Source: an uncultured Lachnospiraceae bacterium
Lineage (GTDB): Bacteria > Bacillota > Clostridia > Lachnospirales > Lachnospiraceae
Direction: 5' to 3'
Assembly (NCBI GenBank): GCA_946558465.1
Contig: CAMNTM010000008.1
Coordinates: forward strand, 62,001 to 126,000
Length of the DNA stretch: 64,000 nucleotides
The notes beneath the pieces were generated by a model, which saw only the letters and a list, made by a program, of their open reading frames with translations, ran no database searches and was not told the origin of the DNA. How positions within the stretch are numbered: position 1 is the first letter of the stretch; the number at the start of each line of letters is the position of its first letter. The position numbers and the translations under genes are program-made. Positions 9,668 to 17,750 of this stretch are shown piece by piece.

Positions 9668-11500
9668 ATGAAATTTAAAAATCAGATTTTAAATCGTTTA
9701 TTCGGAGACAGACCGGAGGAAGCGGATAAAGAGAATGTGCAGCAGGCGGAAGAAGAGAAGATAAAAGAGGCTTCGGAGCCGGCAGAGGAAGTAAGTAAGC
9801 CAGAGCTGCCGCCGCTTATACCGGGAGAGATGGAATTTACAGATGAAGAGGCGGTTAATCAGCTGTATGCTGCGTGGACCGGAGCGCTGGAGGCGCCGGC
9901 AGTATTTCGTCTGAAGCTGGAGGGAGCCGGAGAACTGGGGTTTATCAGCCCGGATCAGGAGTCGGCACGGATAAAGAGGGAAATCAGTATAACAGCCAAA
10001 GCCCGTTTAAAGGAAGCTGTACCGGATGAGCCGAAGCTCATTGCGGGTGAGGAGCATCCGGAGCCTGTCAAAAATCAGGAGGACGGTGGAAATACGGAAT
10101 ATATGGAGAGCAGTGAAGCTGTTGAGAATGAAGAAACGGAAGAAATTCCACCAGTAAGTATCGATGCGCTGCCGATGGTATTTGTGTCATCGAATAAGCT
10201 GGCGGCGTGGATACTCGTATTTCCTCCGGTCGGTGAAGGGAAACCGGCGGACGGAGAGCTTCTTGAGAGAGCGCTTAAGGAAAAAGGAGTTTCTTTTGGT
10301 ACAGATGAGGAGCTTTTAAAGAAGCTTCCAGAAGAGGGCGACTGTTATTTTCGTCTGATTCTGGCAGCGAAAGGACAGCCGGCAGCAGATGGAAAGGACG
10401 GCTATGTTGAGGATTTCTTTTCACGAGCGGAGAGACGGGAGCTTGCAATGGATGAGTCGGGCCGGATAGATTATACTTCTCTGAATATTATACAGAGTGC
10501 AGAAGAGGGGCAGGTAATCTGTCAGGCTATTCCGCCGGGCGAAGGAGTGCCGGGAAGAAATGTTTTGAATCAGGAGCTTCCGGCGAAGGCCGGGAAGGCG
10601 GCGGTGCTGCCCAAAGGCCGTAACACGGAGATCAGTGAAGATGGAAGTAAGCTTCTGGCATCCCGGGCCGGCAGGGTAGAGTTCAGCGGCCGGAGTTTTA
10701 ATGTAAAATATTCGATGGATATTTCGGGAGATGTGGATTATTCTACCGGAAATATTAATTTTCTGGGAGACGTGCATATCAGCGGTGATGTCAGGAGCGG
10801 TTTTAGTGTAAGGTCCGTAGGGGATATTACTGTGGAAGGTGTAGTGGAGGCCAGCAATGTTGAGGCCGGAGGCGACTTAAGGGTAGCGAACGGTGTCCTG
10901 GGGGATACGGAGACGATTATTCGGTCGCATCATAATATTTATGCAAAATTCCTTGAAAACAGCATTATCCATGTAAGGGGAAACCTATATGCGGACAGCC
11001 TTGTCAATTGTGAGGTATATTGTGACGGAGAGGTTCATATCTGTTCCGGCAGAGGTACAATTATAGGCGGAGAGATTCGTGCCGCGCACAGTGTTAATGC
11101 CAAGATTATCGGTTCTAAATCCGAAAGCCCTACGGCAGTCTTTTTAGGAAGTCATCCGTTTATTGATTTCGAGAAGGATTTTATTCTGCGGAAGATAGAA
11201 GATATGGAAAATGAGCTGGAGCAGCTTGAACGTCAGCCGGACAGTCCGGCCAGAACACAACGGCTGGGAAAGCTTAAGCTGGATTTGTCTGTGGGCAGGA
11301 TGAAGCTGGGACAGTTTGACAAGGATTTGGAAAAAGAGAAGAAAAAAATGGAAGACGAGGGAGTAGAAAAATGCAGGTTGAAGTGTGATCTTGCATATCC
11401 CGGATTGGCGCTGACCATTGGTAAGGAGACACTTCAGCTGACACAGGAGACCAGTATGTGTAATGGACGACTGGCAGCCGGAGAGATTTATCTGCTGTAG
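9668..11500 (+). CDS. FapA family protein (DUF342)
   Basis: A 610-residue cytosolic protein from the ATG at 9668. The upstream GTG at 9659 overlaps the AAGGGGAGG ribosome binding site and is rejected. The N-terminal ~150 residues are acidic and variable. The middle part is the FapA N-domain. From about residue 320 there is a repetitive Gly/Val/Asp-rich segment (ISGDVDYSTGNINFLGDV, VRSVGDITVEGVV) typical of the DUF342 right-handed beta-helix, followed by a C-terminal coiled coil. The family has been linked to flagellar assembly or polar organisation, but no flagellar genes lie here. A CheX and a CheY gene follow directly, so a signalling-linked role is inferred. Confidence 0.85.
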   Translation: MKFKNQILNRLFGDRPEEADKENVQQAEEEKIKEASEPAEEVSKPELPPLIPGEMEFTDEEAVNQLYAAWTGALEAPAVFRLKLEGAGELGFISPDQESARIKREISITAKARLKEAVPDEPKLIAGEEHPEPVKNQEDGGNTEYMESSEAVENEETEEIPPVSIDALPMVFVSSNKLAAWILVFPPVGEGKPADGELLERALKEKGVSFGTDEELLKKLPEEGDCYFRLILAAKGQPAADGKDGYVEDFFSRAERRELAMDESGRIDYTSLNIIQSAEEGQVICQAIPPGEGVPGRNVLNQELPAKAGKAAVLPKGRNTEISEDGSKLLASRAGRVEFSGRSFNVKYSMDISGDVDYSTGNINFLGDVHISGDVRSGFSVRSVGDITVEGVVEASNVEAGGDLRVANGVLGDTETIIRSHHNIYAKFLENSIIHVRGNLYADSLVNCEVYCDGEVHICSGRGTIIGGEIRAAHSVNAKIIGSKSESPTAVFLGSHPFIDFEKDFILRKIEDMENELEQLERQPDSPARTQRLGKLKLDLSVGRMKLGQFDKDLEKEKKKMEDEGVEKCRLKCDLAYPGLALTIGKETLQLTQETSMCNGRLAAGEIYLL

Positions 11501-11525
11501 CCGGTAAGTTTATGGGGGAATCTGT

Positions 11526-11990
11526 ATGGATGTAGTAATGCACAGTAAGGGTATGGAGGATATATTTGATCAGGTAATCCGAAGAGTGACAAAGCAGACA
11601 GGCGGTATTTCTCTGTATCGGAGAGAGCTTTTACCTGCGGAAAGGGTATGTACGGTTTTTGTTGTTTTTGATAAGGGTTTTCGGATGGGTATATCACTTT
11701 GTGCAGAGGAGATTTTTTTTACCAGGCTTACACAGTATATGATGCAGGAAGATACAGCTGTCCCTCAGGACATAGAGGACTTTACTAAGGAATATTTTAA
11801 TGTATTGTGCGGAGAGATTTCCTATCGGCTGTTTCAAGCGGCTGATATAGCATCGCGTTTTAAAATACCAGAATTTCGGTACGGATTTTATAAGCCGGAA
11901 AATTATAGGGAATATTTTGCCGTCAGTTATATTAGTGACGAAAATGAACATGTACGTCTTACAATGATGCGTCATGAAAATTTGGAATGA
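11526..11990 (+). CDS. CheX-type CheY-P phosphatase
   Basis: A 154-residue protein of the CheC/CheX/FliY phosphatase fold. It carries the catalytic signature exactly: D85-x3-E89-x2-N92, then 22 residues to P115. In this family Glu and Asn position the water that removes phosphate from CheY-P. The ATG lies behind GGGGGA, 25 bp after the FapA gene. A stand-alone receiver gene follows, so the pair is likely enzyme and substrate. With no CheA, receptor or motor genes nearby it may serve a pathway other than classical chemotaxis. Confidence 0.8.
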   Translation: MDVVMHSKGMEDIFDQVIRRVTKQTGGISLYRRELLPAERVCTVFVVFDKGFRMGISLCAEEIFFTRLTQYMMQEDTAVPQDIEDFTKEYFNVLCGEISYRLFQAADIASRFKIPEFRYGFYKPENYREYFAVSYISDENEHVRLTMMRHENLE

Positions 11991-12019
11991 GCCGGCAGAG
12001 GAAGGTCTGCCGGTCTCAT
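11987..12019 (+). repeat. Intercistronic hairpin between cheX-like and cheY-like genes
   Basis: A 13-bp stem with one bulged T (ATGAGCCGGCAGA / TCTGCCGGTCTCAT) and a 6-nt GGAAGG loop, beginning inside the cheX-like stop codon. It lacks a T tract. It may set the ratio of the two products by mRNA stability or partial termination. Confidence 0.5.
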
Positions 12020-12062
12020 AAACAGTGAAGATACAGCTACATTGTGGAAAGGAGGGATTCTT

Positions 12063-12431
12063 ATGGGAAAACGGCTTATGGTGGTAGATGATTCCCGGGT
12101 AGTGCTGCTCCAGATGCAGAAGCTTTTGGAGGGCACGGAATTTGAAGTGGCAGGCTACTGCCGGGATGGGGAAGAAGCACTTGACCTGTATGGTAAGATT
12201 CAGCCGGATATCGTGACGATGGATATCATTATGCCCGGAATGGACGGGCTGGAGACTGCTGAGGCAATTTTAGAGGATGACCCGGAAGCAAAAATTGTCA
12301 TGGTATCTTCTCTGGCCTATGACGGTACGATCCGCGAGGCTGAGGGGCTTGGAGTTAAGGCCTTTGTCTACAAGCCAATTGAAAAATCGGATTTGCTTGA
12401 CGCACTGGAAAAAGCGTCTGAAGAGTCATAG
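12063..12431 (+). CDS. Stand-alone CheY-like response regulator receiver
   Basis: A 122-residue single-domain receiver. It has the acidic pair D9-D10, phospho-acceptor D54 (TMDIIMPGMDG), switch Ser82/83 (MVSS) and K104 (YKPI), all at canonical positions. No output domain is present, so it should act by protein-protein contact. I chose the ATG at 12063, 7 nt after GAAAGGAGGG, over the earlier TTG at 12042, which would include the ribosome binding site in the coding region. It is probably dephosphorylated by the CheX-type protein encoded upstream. The kinase is not in the window. Confidence 0.88.
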   Translation: MGKRLMVVDDSRVVLLQMQKLLEGTEFEVAGYCRDGEEALDLYGKIQPDIVTMDIIMPGMDGLETAEAILEDDPEAKIVMVSSLAYDGTIREAEGLGVKAFVYKPIEKSDLLDALEKASEES

Positions 12432-12479
12432 CTTCCACAAAAGAGATGACGGAAGAAAAGACTGTCACAATGTAAAAAT

Positions 12480-12532
12480 AAAGGATATTGTAAAGGGTTC
12501 TGTACATATCGGTCAGCTTTACAATATCCTTT
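12480..12532. terminator. Probable bidirectional terminator between convergent genes
   Basis: A perfect 16-bp inverted repeat (AAAGGATATTGTAAAG / CTTTACAATATCCTTT, 21-nt loop). On the minus strand it is followed by TTTATTTTTAC. On the plus strand a looser T-rich stretch follows. It lies between the cheY-like gene and the converging ABC permease gene. Confidence 0.7.
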
Positions 12533-12600
12533 GTTATCTCCTGTTATTTTTGTGCAGGTGCCGAGTCAGACGGACATGCCAGTACATTTGAGCGGATGTT

Positions 12601-13761
12601 TCAGCTGTCAGCCTGCCGCCGGGTGTGACGTATTACAAGTGTTATACCGATAAATGCTGCTGCAAAAAGCAGCTGGATGGCATATCCGGTGTAAAGACCA
12701 GTAAGCTGTGACGGTGAGAAGCTGCGGTTTCCCGATATTAAGGTGTTGTTGATTTCATACCAGTAAACCGGAAGAAAATGCGCTATGGCTTTCAATCCTT
12801 TTCCGATAATGTCCAGAGGTACAAATACGCCGCAGGAAAATGACATTCCGAGGGTAATTACATTTACTACTGCGCTGACTACTTCTGCACTATGGACTAG
12901 AGTTCCGATAAGGAAGGCTATCGAAAGACCGACAAGCGTCAGAAGGAGGCTGTTTACCAGATAATACGGAAGATGCGGGTCGGATAAAAAGCTTTTGTGG
13001 TACAAAAGAACCGGCATGAGTGAGCAGATTCCCCATACGGCGAGGCCGATAACGCCATAGCCGAGTATCAGCTGCAGATTCATACTGCGGGCAGATACGG
13101 AAGAAATAAGCATCCGTTTGCGTACTTCCGGATTCCCGAAGGCGATCATAATGTAGCTCAGTGTATAGCACAAAATGGAAAGAATGATATAAGGCATATA
13201 CTGATACATAAAGGCGTGCTCTGGTGTCTGGCTTCCATATCCGTTTTTATCAAAAAGTGTAACCTCGGAGGAGGCTTCTGTGTTTTCCTGTACATATGCT
13301 ATCGCCTCTGGAAGTGAGAAGCCGCCGGCAGTCATGACTCTTACATTTGATAAGAAGGTGTTAATCTGCTGGTCTACATAGTAGCCGCTTGTACTTCCGG
13401 GAACCTTTGTGACGGAAAGAGATGCATCTTCGGTAAGGTACTTTTCCTCAAAATCATCAGGAATGGTTACAATATAGTAGATCTCCCGATAGAAGAGACG
13501 GTCCTGAAGGATACTTTTGTCATCGGGAATATCCTTAATTGTATGCCAGGTTTTGAGATAATCTGCAAGGCCGCGGGCGAGCTGTCCTCCATCCCGGTCT
13601 ATTACTGCAATATTCAGACTTTGCTGTTCAAATGCTTCGTCAGTTTCCGGAAGCAGCATTTTCTGAATGATCAGGCATATGGACAGGAAAATAACAAGAT
13701 ACATAATCATCGTATTCAAGTTCCGCTTGGTAATAGTCAAAAATCCTCTAAATACTGTCAT
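12601..13761 (-). CDS. ABC-2 type exporter permease (LnrN/LnrM-like, second permease)
   Basis: A 386-residue ABC-2 permease with one N-terminal transmembrane helix (about 17-35), a large extracytoplasmic domain to about residue 180, then five membrane segments. This is the arrangement of YhgE/LnrMN-type drug exporters. It is the last gene of a three-gene minus-strand operon (ATPase, permease, permease) and overlaps the preceding permease by 14 bp, which implies translational coupling. With the divergent NarL-type two-component system the locus has the same composition as Bacillus LnrLMN/LnrJK (polyene linearmycin resistance). The substrate here is unknown. Confidence 0.85.
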   Translation of the reverse strand: MTVFRGFLTITKRNLNTMIMYLVIFLSICLIIQKMLLPETDEAFEQQSLNIAVIDRDGGQLARGLADYLKTWHTIKDIPDDKSILQDRLFYREIYYIVTIPDDFEEKYLTEDASLSVTKVPGSTSGYYVDQQINTFLSNVRVMTAGGFSLPEAIAYVQENTEASSEVTLFDKNGYGSQTPEHAFMYQYMPYIILSILCYTLSYIMIAFGNPEVRKRMLISSVSARSMNLQLILGYGVIGLAVWGICSLMPVLLYHKSFLSDPHLPYYLVNSLLLTLVGLSIAFLIGTLVHSAEVVSAVVNVITLGMSFSCGVFVPLDIIGKGLKAIAHFLPVYWYEINNTLISGNRSFSPSQLTGLYTGYAIQLLFAAAFIGITLVIRHTRRQADS

Positions 13762-14890
13762 AACAATCCCTCCTTATACCTAAAAATGCAAGAAAAACAA
13801 GCAGAATACTCATAGCAGCCAGTATAATGATACACCGGACGAATCTTTCCATATCGTTGTAGATGCTCATGCAGTAGAAGGCGTCGCTTAGTACGGCGGC
13901 CGGATTAATCCGATTGATAATCGGGCAGTGCAGCTCGATAATATTTTTCATATTTCCAAACATGAGTCCGGCAAGGAATCCAGGAACCAGCGTGATTGCC
14001 ACAGTTGCATTAAGCTTTGTTCCGAGGGAAAATTTGCTGATGCAGCCAAGCGCAAGTCCGATGGCGATACCGATAGTGCTGCCCATAAAATCAACGAGAA
14101 GGAGGGAGCTGATATCGCTGCCGAGACTGATCCCGAGAGCCTGTGTAATATAAAGATTAAGAATCAGAATATTGATAAAATGTATTGTAACAAGTACAGT
14201 CATATCAACAAGCACCAGTTTAAGCTTATGGGTAGGAGTGATGCTCCGTCTTGCGCCCAGAGAGGATAGGTTTGCCTGGCTGTCAAAGCTTGAATGGACG
14301 CCAAGGAAAGCCCCGGAGAGGCAGGCATAGGCAATAAGTGCGAAAAAATACTGTACATTTGGATCCAGAGAATTTCCGCCGAGTGACTCCTCGCGCAGCA
14401 GTGTACGATAGTTTTCCAAGGCCGATGAGGCCTCTTTAAGCTTCTCCGGATGTGTTTCGGCAATCTCCCGGAACATAGCGGTATTCTGGTTGTAATTATC
14501 CAGAAGTGAGGTGAGAATACTTTCCGGAATTCCATTTTCGGCAACTGTGAGGGACGGTGTTTCTTTTACATAGAAGATTCCCCGCACTTTTTCGTTTGTC
14601 AGAGCTTTAAGCGCCTCTGATTCGGAGGAAACCCTTTTAAGATCGAGGATGTCGCCGTCAAGACGATTCAGGAACTCAAGAAATATCTGAGCGTTTTCTG
14701 AGGCCGAATCTTCTTCAATAACAGCTGTCTTTACAGATTCCCATTCTGTCTCGCCCCATCCTTCGGCCCCGGAGGTGCCGAAGGAAAAATAGAAAAATGT
14801 CCCAAGTATAATGGGAAAAACCAGAGCCCAGAACATCATAGAATAGTTCCGCAGTGTCTGTAGAAAACGGTATTTAAGTAAATGCAGCAT
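13748..14890 (-). CDS. ABC-2 type exporter permease (LnrM-like, first permease)
   Basis: A 380-residue permease with an N-terminal membrane helix (about 15-35), an extracytoplasmic loop of about 150 residues and a cluster of hydrophobic segments in the C-terminal half (about 185-375). It is homologous in plan to the following permease, with which it probably forms a heterodimer. A Shine-Dalgarno (GGAGGC, minus strand) precedes the ATG, which lies 14 bp after the ATPase stop. Role and regulation are as for the rest of the exporter operon. Confidence 0.85.
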   Translation of the reverse strand: MLHLLKYRFLQTLRNYSMMFWALVFPIILGTFFYFSFGTSGAEGWGETEWESVKTAVIEEDSASENAQIFLEFLNRLDGDILDLKRVSSESEALKALTNEKVRGIFYVKETPSLTVAENGIPESILTSLLDNYNQNTAMFREIAETHPEKLKEASSALENYRTLLREESLGGNSLDPNVQYFFALIAYACLSGAFLGVHSSFDSQANLSSLGARRSITPTHKLKLVLVDMTVLVTIHFINILILNLYITQALGISLGSDISSLLLVDFMGSTIGIAIGLALGCISKFSLGTKLNATVAITLVPGFLAGLMFGNMKNIIELHCPIINRINPAAVLSDAFYCMSIYNDMERFVRCIIILAAMSILLVFLAFLGIRRDCYDSI

Positions 14891-14904
14891 AATTGTGCCT
14901 CCTG

Positions 14905-15834
14905 TCAGTCTCTTAATTCTTTTCCGGTAATTTCAAGGAATACGTCATTTAATGTGGGAAGCTCGGAAAATACCCGTCCGAAGGAAATGTCATGTTCCTG
15001 AAGATAATTCAGGATACGCACCAGATTATGCCTGGCTCCGTTCAGACGGATTTTCAGTACCTGTTCCTCATAATTTATGTCGAATACATGAGGAAGAGCC
15101 AATATATCCTTCAGTGCGCCTTCGTCGAGAGCAATTGCCTCTATGGTTATAGTTTCACCGGTCTTAATCATTTTTTTCAATTCCTCCGTTGTTCCGGTTG
15201 CGAGTACATGACCATGGTCAATAATAGCGATGCGGGAACAAATCTGCTCTACCTCCTCCATATAGTGGGAGGTGTAGATAATGGTTGAACCCTGGCGGTT
15301 CAACTCCAAAATTCCTTCTAGAATTCGGTTCCGGCTCTGGGGATCAACAGCGACAGTAGGTTCATCCAGAATAATAAGCTTAGGTTTATGGACGATTCCG
15401 CAGGCAATATTGAGTCTTCTTAAGAGTCCTCCGGACAGCTTTTTCGGCCGCATCTTTCGGAAATCCTCCAGGCCGGAAAAGATGATTGCATCTTCCACAA
15501 GGGCTCTGCGCTCGGCTTTATTTTTTACATACAAGCCACAGAAATAATCAATATTTTCATATACAGACATCTGATCAAAGACAGCTACATTCTGCATGAC
15601 AACGCCAATATCCCGCTTGATGTCATAGCTGTCCGGGCGCATAGGCTTTCCGAAAATGGTAATGGTTCCCTTTTCGTATTTTAAGAGTGCCAGCAGACAG
15701 TTGATGGCAGTAGTTTTACCTGACCCGTTAGGTCCCAGCAGGCCGAAAACTTCACCCTTTTGTATGTCGAGATTCAGATGGTCCAAAGCTGTCAGATTCC
15801 CGTAGCGTTTGACCAGATTTTCAATGTGTATCAT
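14905..15834 (-). CDS. ABC exporter ATP-binding protein (LnrL/DrrA-like)
   Basis: A 309-residue ATPase with Walker A (GPNGSGKTT, about 35-43), Q-loop, signature KLSGGLLRRLNIA and Walker B LIILDEPTVAVDP. The ~90-residue C-terminal extension is typical of DrrA-type multidrug ATPases. It is the first gene of the exporter operon and is transcribed away from the histidine kinase gene, leaving a 162-bp shared control region. The arrangement suggests that the two-component system senses the exported compound or the membrane damage it causes and turns this operon on. Confidence 0.88.
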   Translation of the reverse strand: MIHIENLVKRYGNLTALDHLNLDIQKGEVFGLLGPNGSGKTTAINCLLALLKYEKGTITIFGKPMRPDSYDIKRDIGVVMQNVAVFDQMSVYENIDYFCGLYVKNKAERRALVEDAIIFSGLEDFRKMRPKKLSGGLLRRLNIACGIVHKPKLIILDEPTVAVDPQSRNRILEGILELNRQGSTIIYTSHYMEEVEQICSRIAIIDHGHVLATGTTEELKKMIKTGETITIEAIALDEGALKDILALPHVFDINYEEQVLKIRLNGARHNLVRILNYLQEHDISFGRVFSELPTLNDVFLEITGKELRD

Positions 15835-15905
15835 ATGAGTCCTCCATTTCCAGTTGATTTAAAATTTATAAGCTCAATATTTATAAACAGTTTTTAAACT
15901 GCTGC

Positions 15906-15934
15906 TTGTAGTATAAAGCCTGCGCATTTATAAT
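15906..15934 (+). promoter_or_regulatory. Promoter of the histidine kinase/response regulator operon
   Basis: Perfect TATAAT (15929-15934) 17 bp after a weak TTGTAG (15906-15911). Just downstream, TGTCA occurs three times (15940, 15947, 15970), and a short palindrome CAGTTT-TT-AAACTG (15888-15901) lies upstream. These are candidate binding sites for the NarL-type regulator but are unproven. Confidence 0.5.
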
Positions 15935-15996
15935 AGTAGTGTCAGGTGTCACAAGGTCAGGGTGATAAATGTCATATTTTTCAGGAGAGAGGATTT

Positions 15997-17100
15997 ATGA
16001 GATCGGTTGCAGGTCAATGTATTGTGCTTTTATATTGTCTTTTAGCAGTGCTTTTAGTTCCCGTGGATACGTGGCTTGTTATTGCTTTTTTAAGTGTGAT
16101 AGTTTATGTCTCGTCAATAGAATTAAGGCAGTCTGAGAAAATGTATTTTACTTTCACAATTTTTTATCTTATACTGTCACTTATCAGACCGCAGTTTCTT
16201 TTGTTCTCTCCTCTGGTGTTTTATCATGTGCTGGAGTACGGCAGATATCTGCCGGGGTTTTTTCTGGGAGGTATGTGCGTGTTTTTTTATCTTAAGGAGA
16301 ATCCGCGGCTTTTTGTGGTGCTGGCCTTGGGATATTTATTTTCCGGATTCATCTGGTATGAGACAAGCTCCTACAGAGGGCTTTGGGAGCAGTTCTGGAA
16401 GATGCGTGATGCAGGGACAGAGCTGAATTTGCTTCTTGAGGAAAAAAACCGGGCATTGTTAAAGAAACAGGATGACGATATATATACAGCGACATTAAAG
16501 GAGAGGAACCGGATTGCAAGAGAAATCCACGATAACGTAGGACATATGCTGTCACGCTCCATTTTGATGGTAGGAGCTATGAGGGCAGTAGATTCTGAGA
16601 AAAATTTCGGGGAGGCGCTGGGCCAGCTTGAGGATACATTGAATCTGGCGATGACAAATGTACGTGAAAGCGTTCATGACCTCTATGACGATTCGGTAAA
16701 TCTTAGAGAGGTTTTGGAAACGCTGGCCAGAGAATATGTTTTTTGTGAAGTACAGCTTAAATTCGACATGAGCCGTCAGACGCCCCGCGAGATAAAATAC
16801 AGTTTTATTTCTATTGTAAAGGAAGCTTTGAATAATGCAGCAAAGCATAGTGACGCCACGAGAGTAAAGATTACAGCAAGAGAGCATCCGAAGCTGTATC
16901 AGCTGGTGATAGAGGATAACGGAAGCCAGAAGAGTGAGGAAAATACGGAAAGTCTGGAAAATATAATTTCTGTTTCCGGAGGGATCGGAATCTGCAATAT
17001 GAAGGACAGAGTACGCACGCTGGGCGGTACGATTCAGATACAGAAGAAACAGGGATTTCAAATCTATATTACGGTGCCGAAGAAGGAGGAGACAGCATGA
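15997..17100 (+). CDS. NarL-family sensor histidine kinase (HisKA_3)
   Basis: A 367-residue membrane kinase from the ATG at 15997 (ribosome binding site AGGAGAGAGG). The upstream GTG start in the ORF track has no such site. About five hydrophobic segments fill residues 5-125, with almost no extracytoplasmic loop, so it probably senses in the membrane. A dimerisation helix follows with the phospho-acceptor H178 in ERNRIAREIHDNVGH, then an HATPase domain with the N box (EALNNAAKHS), IEDNG and GGIGICNM. The stop overlaps the start of the response regulator (ATGA), so the two are coupled. Confidence 0.92.
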   Translation: MRSVAGQCIVLLYCLLAVLLVPVDTWLVIAFLSVIVYVSSIELRQSEKMYFTFTIFYLILSLIRPQFLLFSPLVFYHVLEYGRYLPGFFLGGMCVFFYLKENPRLFVVLALGYLFSGFIWYETSSYRGLWEQFWKMRDAGTELNLLLEEKNRALLKKQDDDIYTATLKERNRIAREIHDNVGHMLSRSILMVGAMRAVDSEKNFGEALGQLEDTLNLAMTNVRESVHDLYDDSVNLREVLETLAREYVFCEVQLKFDMSRQTPREIKYSFISIVKEALNNAAKHSDATRVKITAREHPKLYQLVIEDNGSQKSEENTESLENIISVSGGIGICNMKDRVRTLGGTIQIQKKQGFQIYITVPKKEETA

Positions 17101-17726
17101 GAATTGTAATTGTAGATGATGACGTGCTCGTGGCCAGTGCGCTTAAAACGATACTGGAGGCAGAAGGGGATGTTAAAGTGGCTGCTTCCGGGACAGACGG
17201 AAAAGAAGCGGTCAGGCTCTACCGGGAGCACCGGCCGGATGTGCTGCTGATGGATATTCGTATGAGGGAGGTAAGCGGTCTCGCTGCGGCAGAAGAAATT
17301 CTGAAAGAGGATCCGGAAGCGAGGATACTGTTTCTTACGACATTTTCGGACGATGAATATATCGTGAAGGCATTAAAATACGGGGTAAAGGGGTATCTTT
17401 TGAAGCAGGATTACAAAAGTATCCTTCCGGCTGTACGGGCCGTCTGTACCGGACAGACGGTATTTGGAACAGAGATTACTTCCAAACTGCCGGAGCTTCT
17501 TAAGGAAAAACAAAGCTTTGATTACAGGGCACATGGACTGAGCGAGAAGGAGTACCAGGTAGTTTCTCTCGTAGCAGAGGGATTGAGTAATAAAGAGATT
17601 GCCGGGGAGTTGTTTTTAAGCGAGGGAACGGTAAGAAATTATATCAGCGATATACTGGATAAGCTGAGGCTTAGAGACAGAACTCAGCTGGCGGTGTATT
17701 ATTTGACACATACGCAGAATATATAA
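17097..17726 (+). CDS. NarL/LuxR-family response regulator
   Basis: A 209-residue regulator. It has a receiver domain with D7-D9, phospho-acceptor D53 (LLMDIRM), Thr81/82 and K103, and a C-terminal LuxR-type helix-turn-helix from about residue 143 (GLSEKEYQVVSLVAEGLSNKEI). It is the partner of the kinase it overlaps by 4 bp. The likely target is the divergent LnrLMN-like exporter operon. The aminotransferase gene follows after only 24 bp, so read-through into that metabolic cluster is possible. Confidence 0.93.
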   Translation: MRIVIVDDDVLVASALKTILEAEGDVKVAASGTDGKEAVRLYREHRPDVLLMDIRMREVSGLAAAEEILKEDPEARILFLTTFSDDEYIVKALKYGVKGYLLKQDYKSILPAVRAVCTGQTVFGTEITSKLPELLKEKQSFDYRAHGLSEKEYQVVSLVAEGLSNKEIAGELFLSEGTVRNYISDILDKLRLRDRTQLAVYYLTHTQNI

Positions 17727-17750
17727 AAAGAAGAAAAAGGAGAAAAAGAT

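Noticed and set aside
12277-12591. 104-aa plus-strand ORF overlapping the cheY-like gene
   Set aside because: Out-of-frame shadow that runs through the terminator hairpin. No domain features.
16661-16680. Catabolite-responsive-element-like string TGAAAGCGTTCATG
   Set aside because: It is inside the histidine kinase coding sequence, imperfect, and explained by codons.
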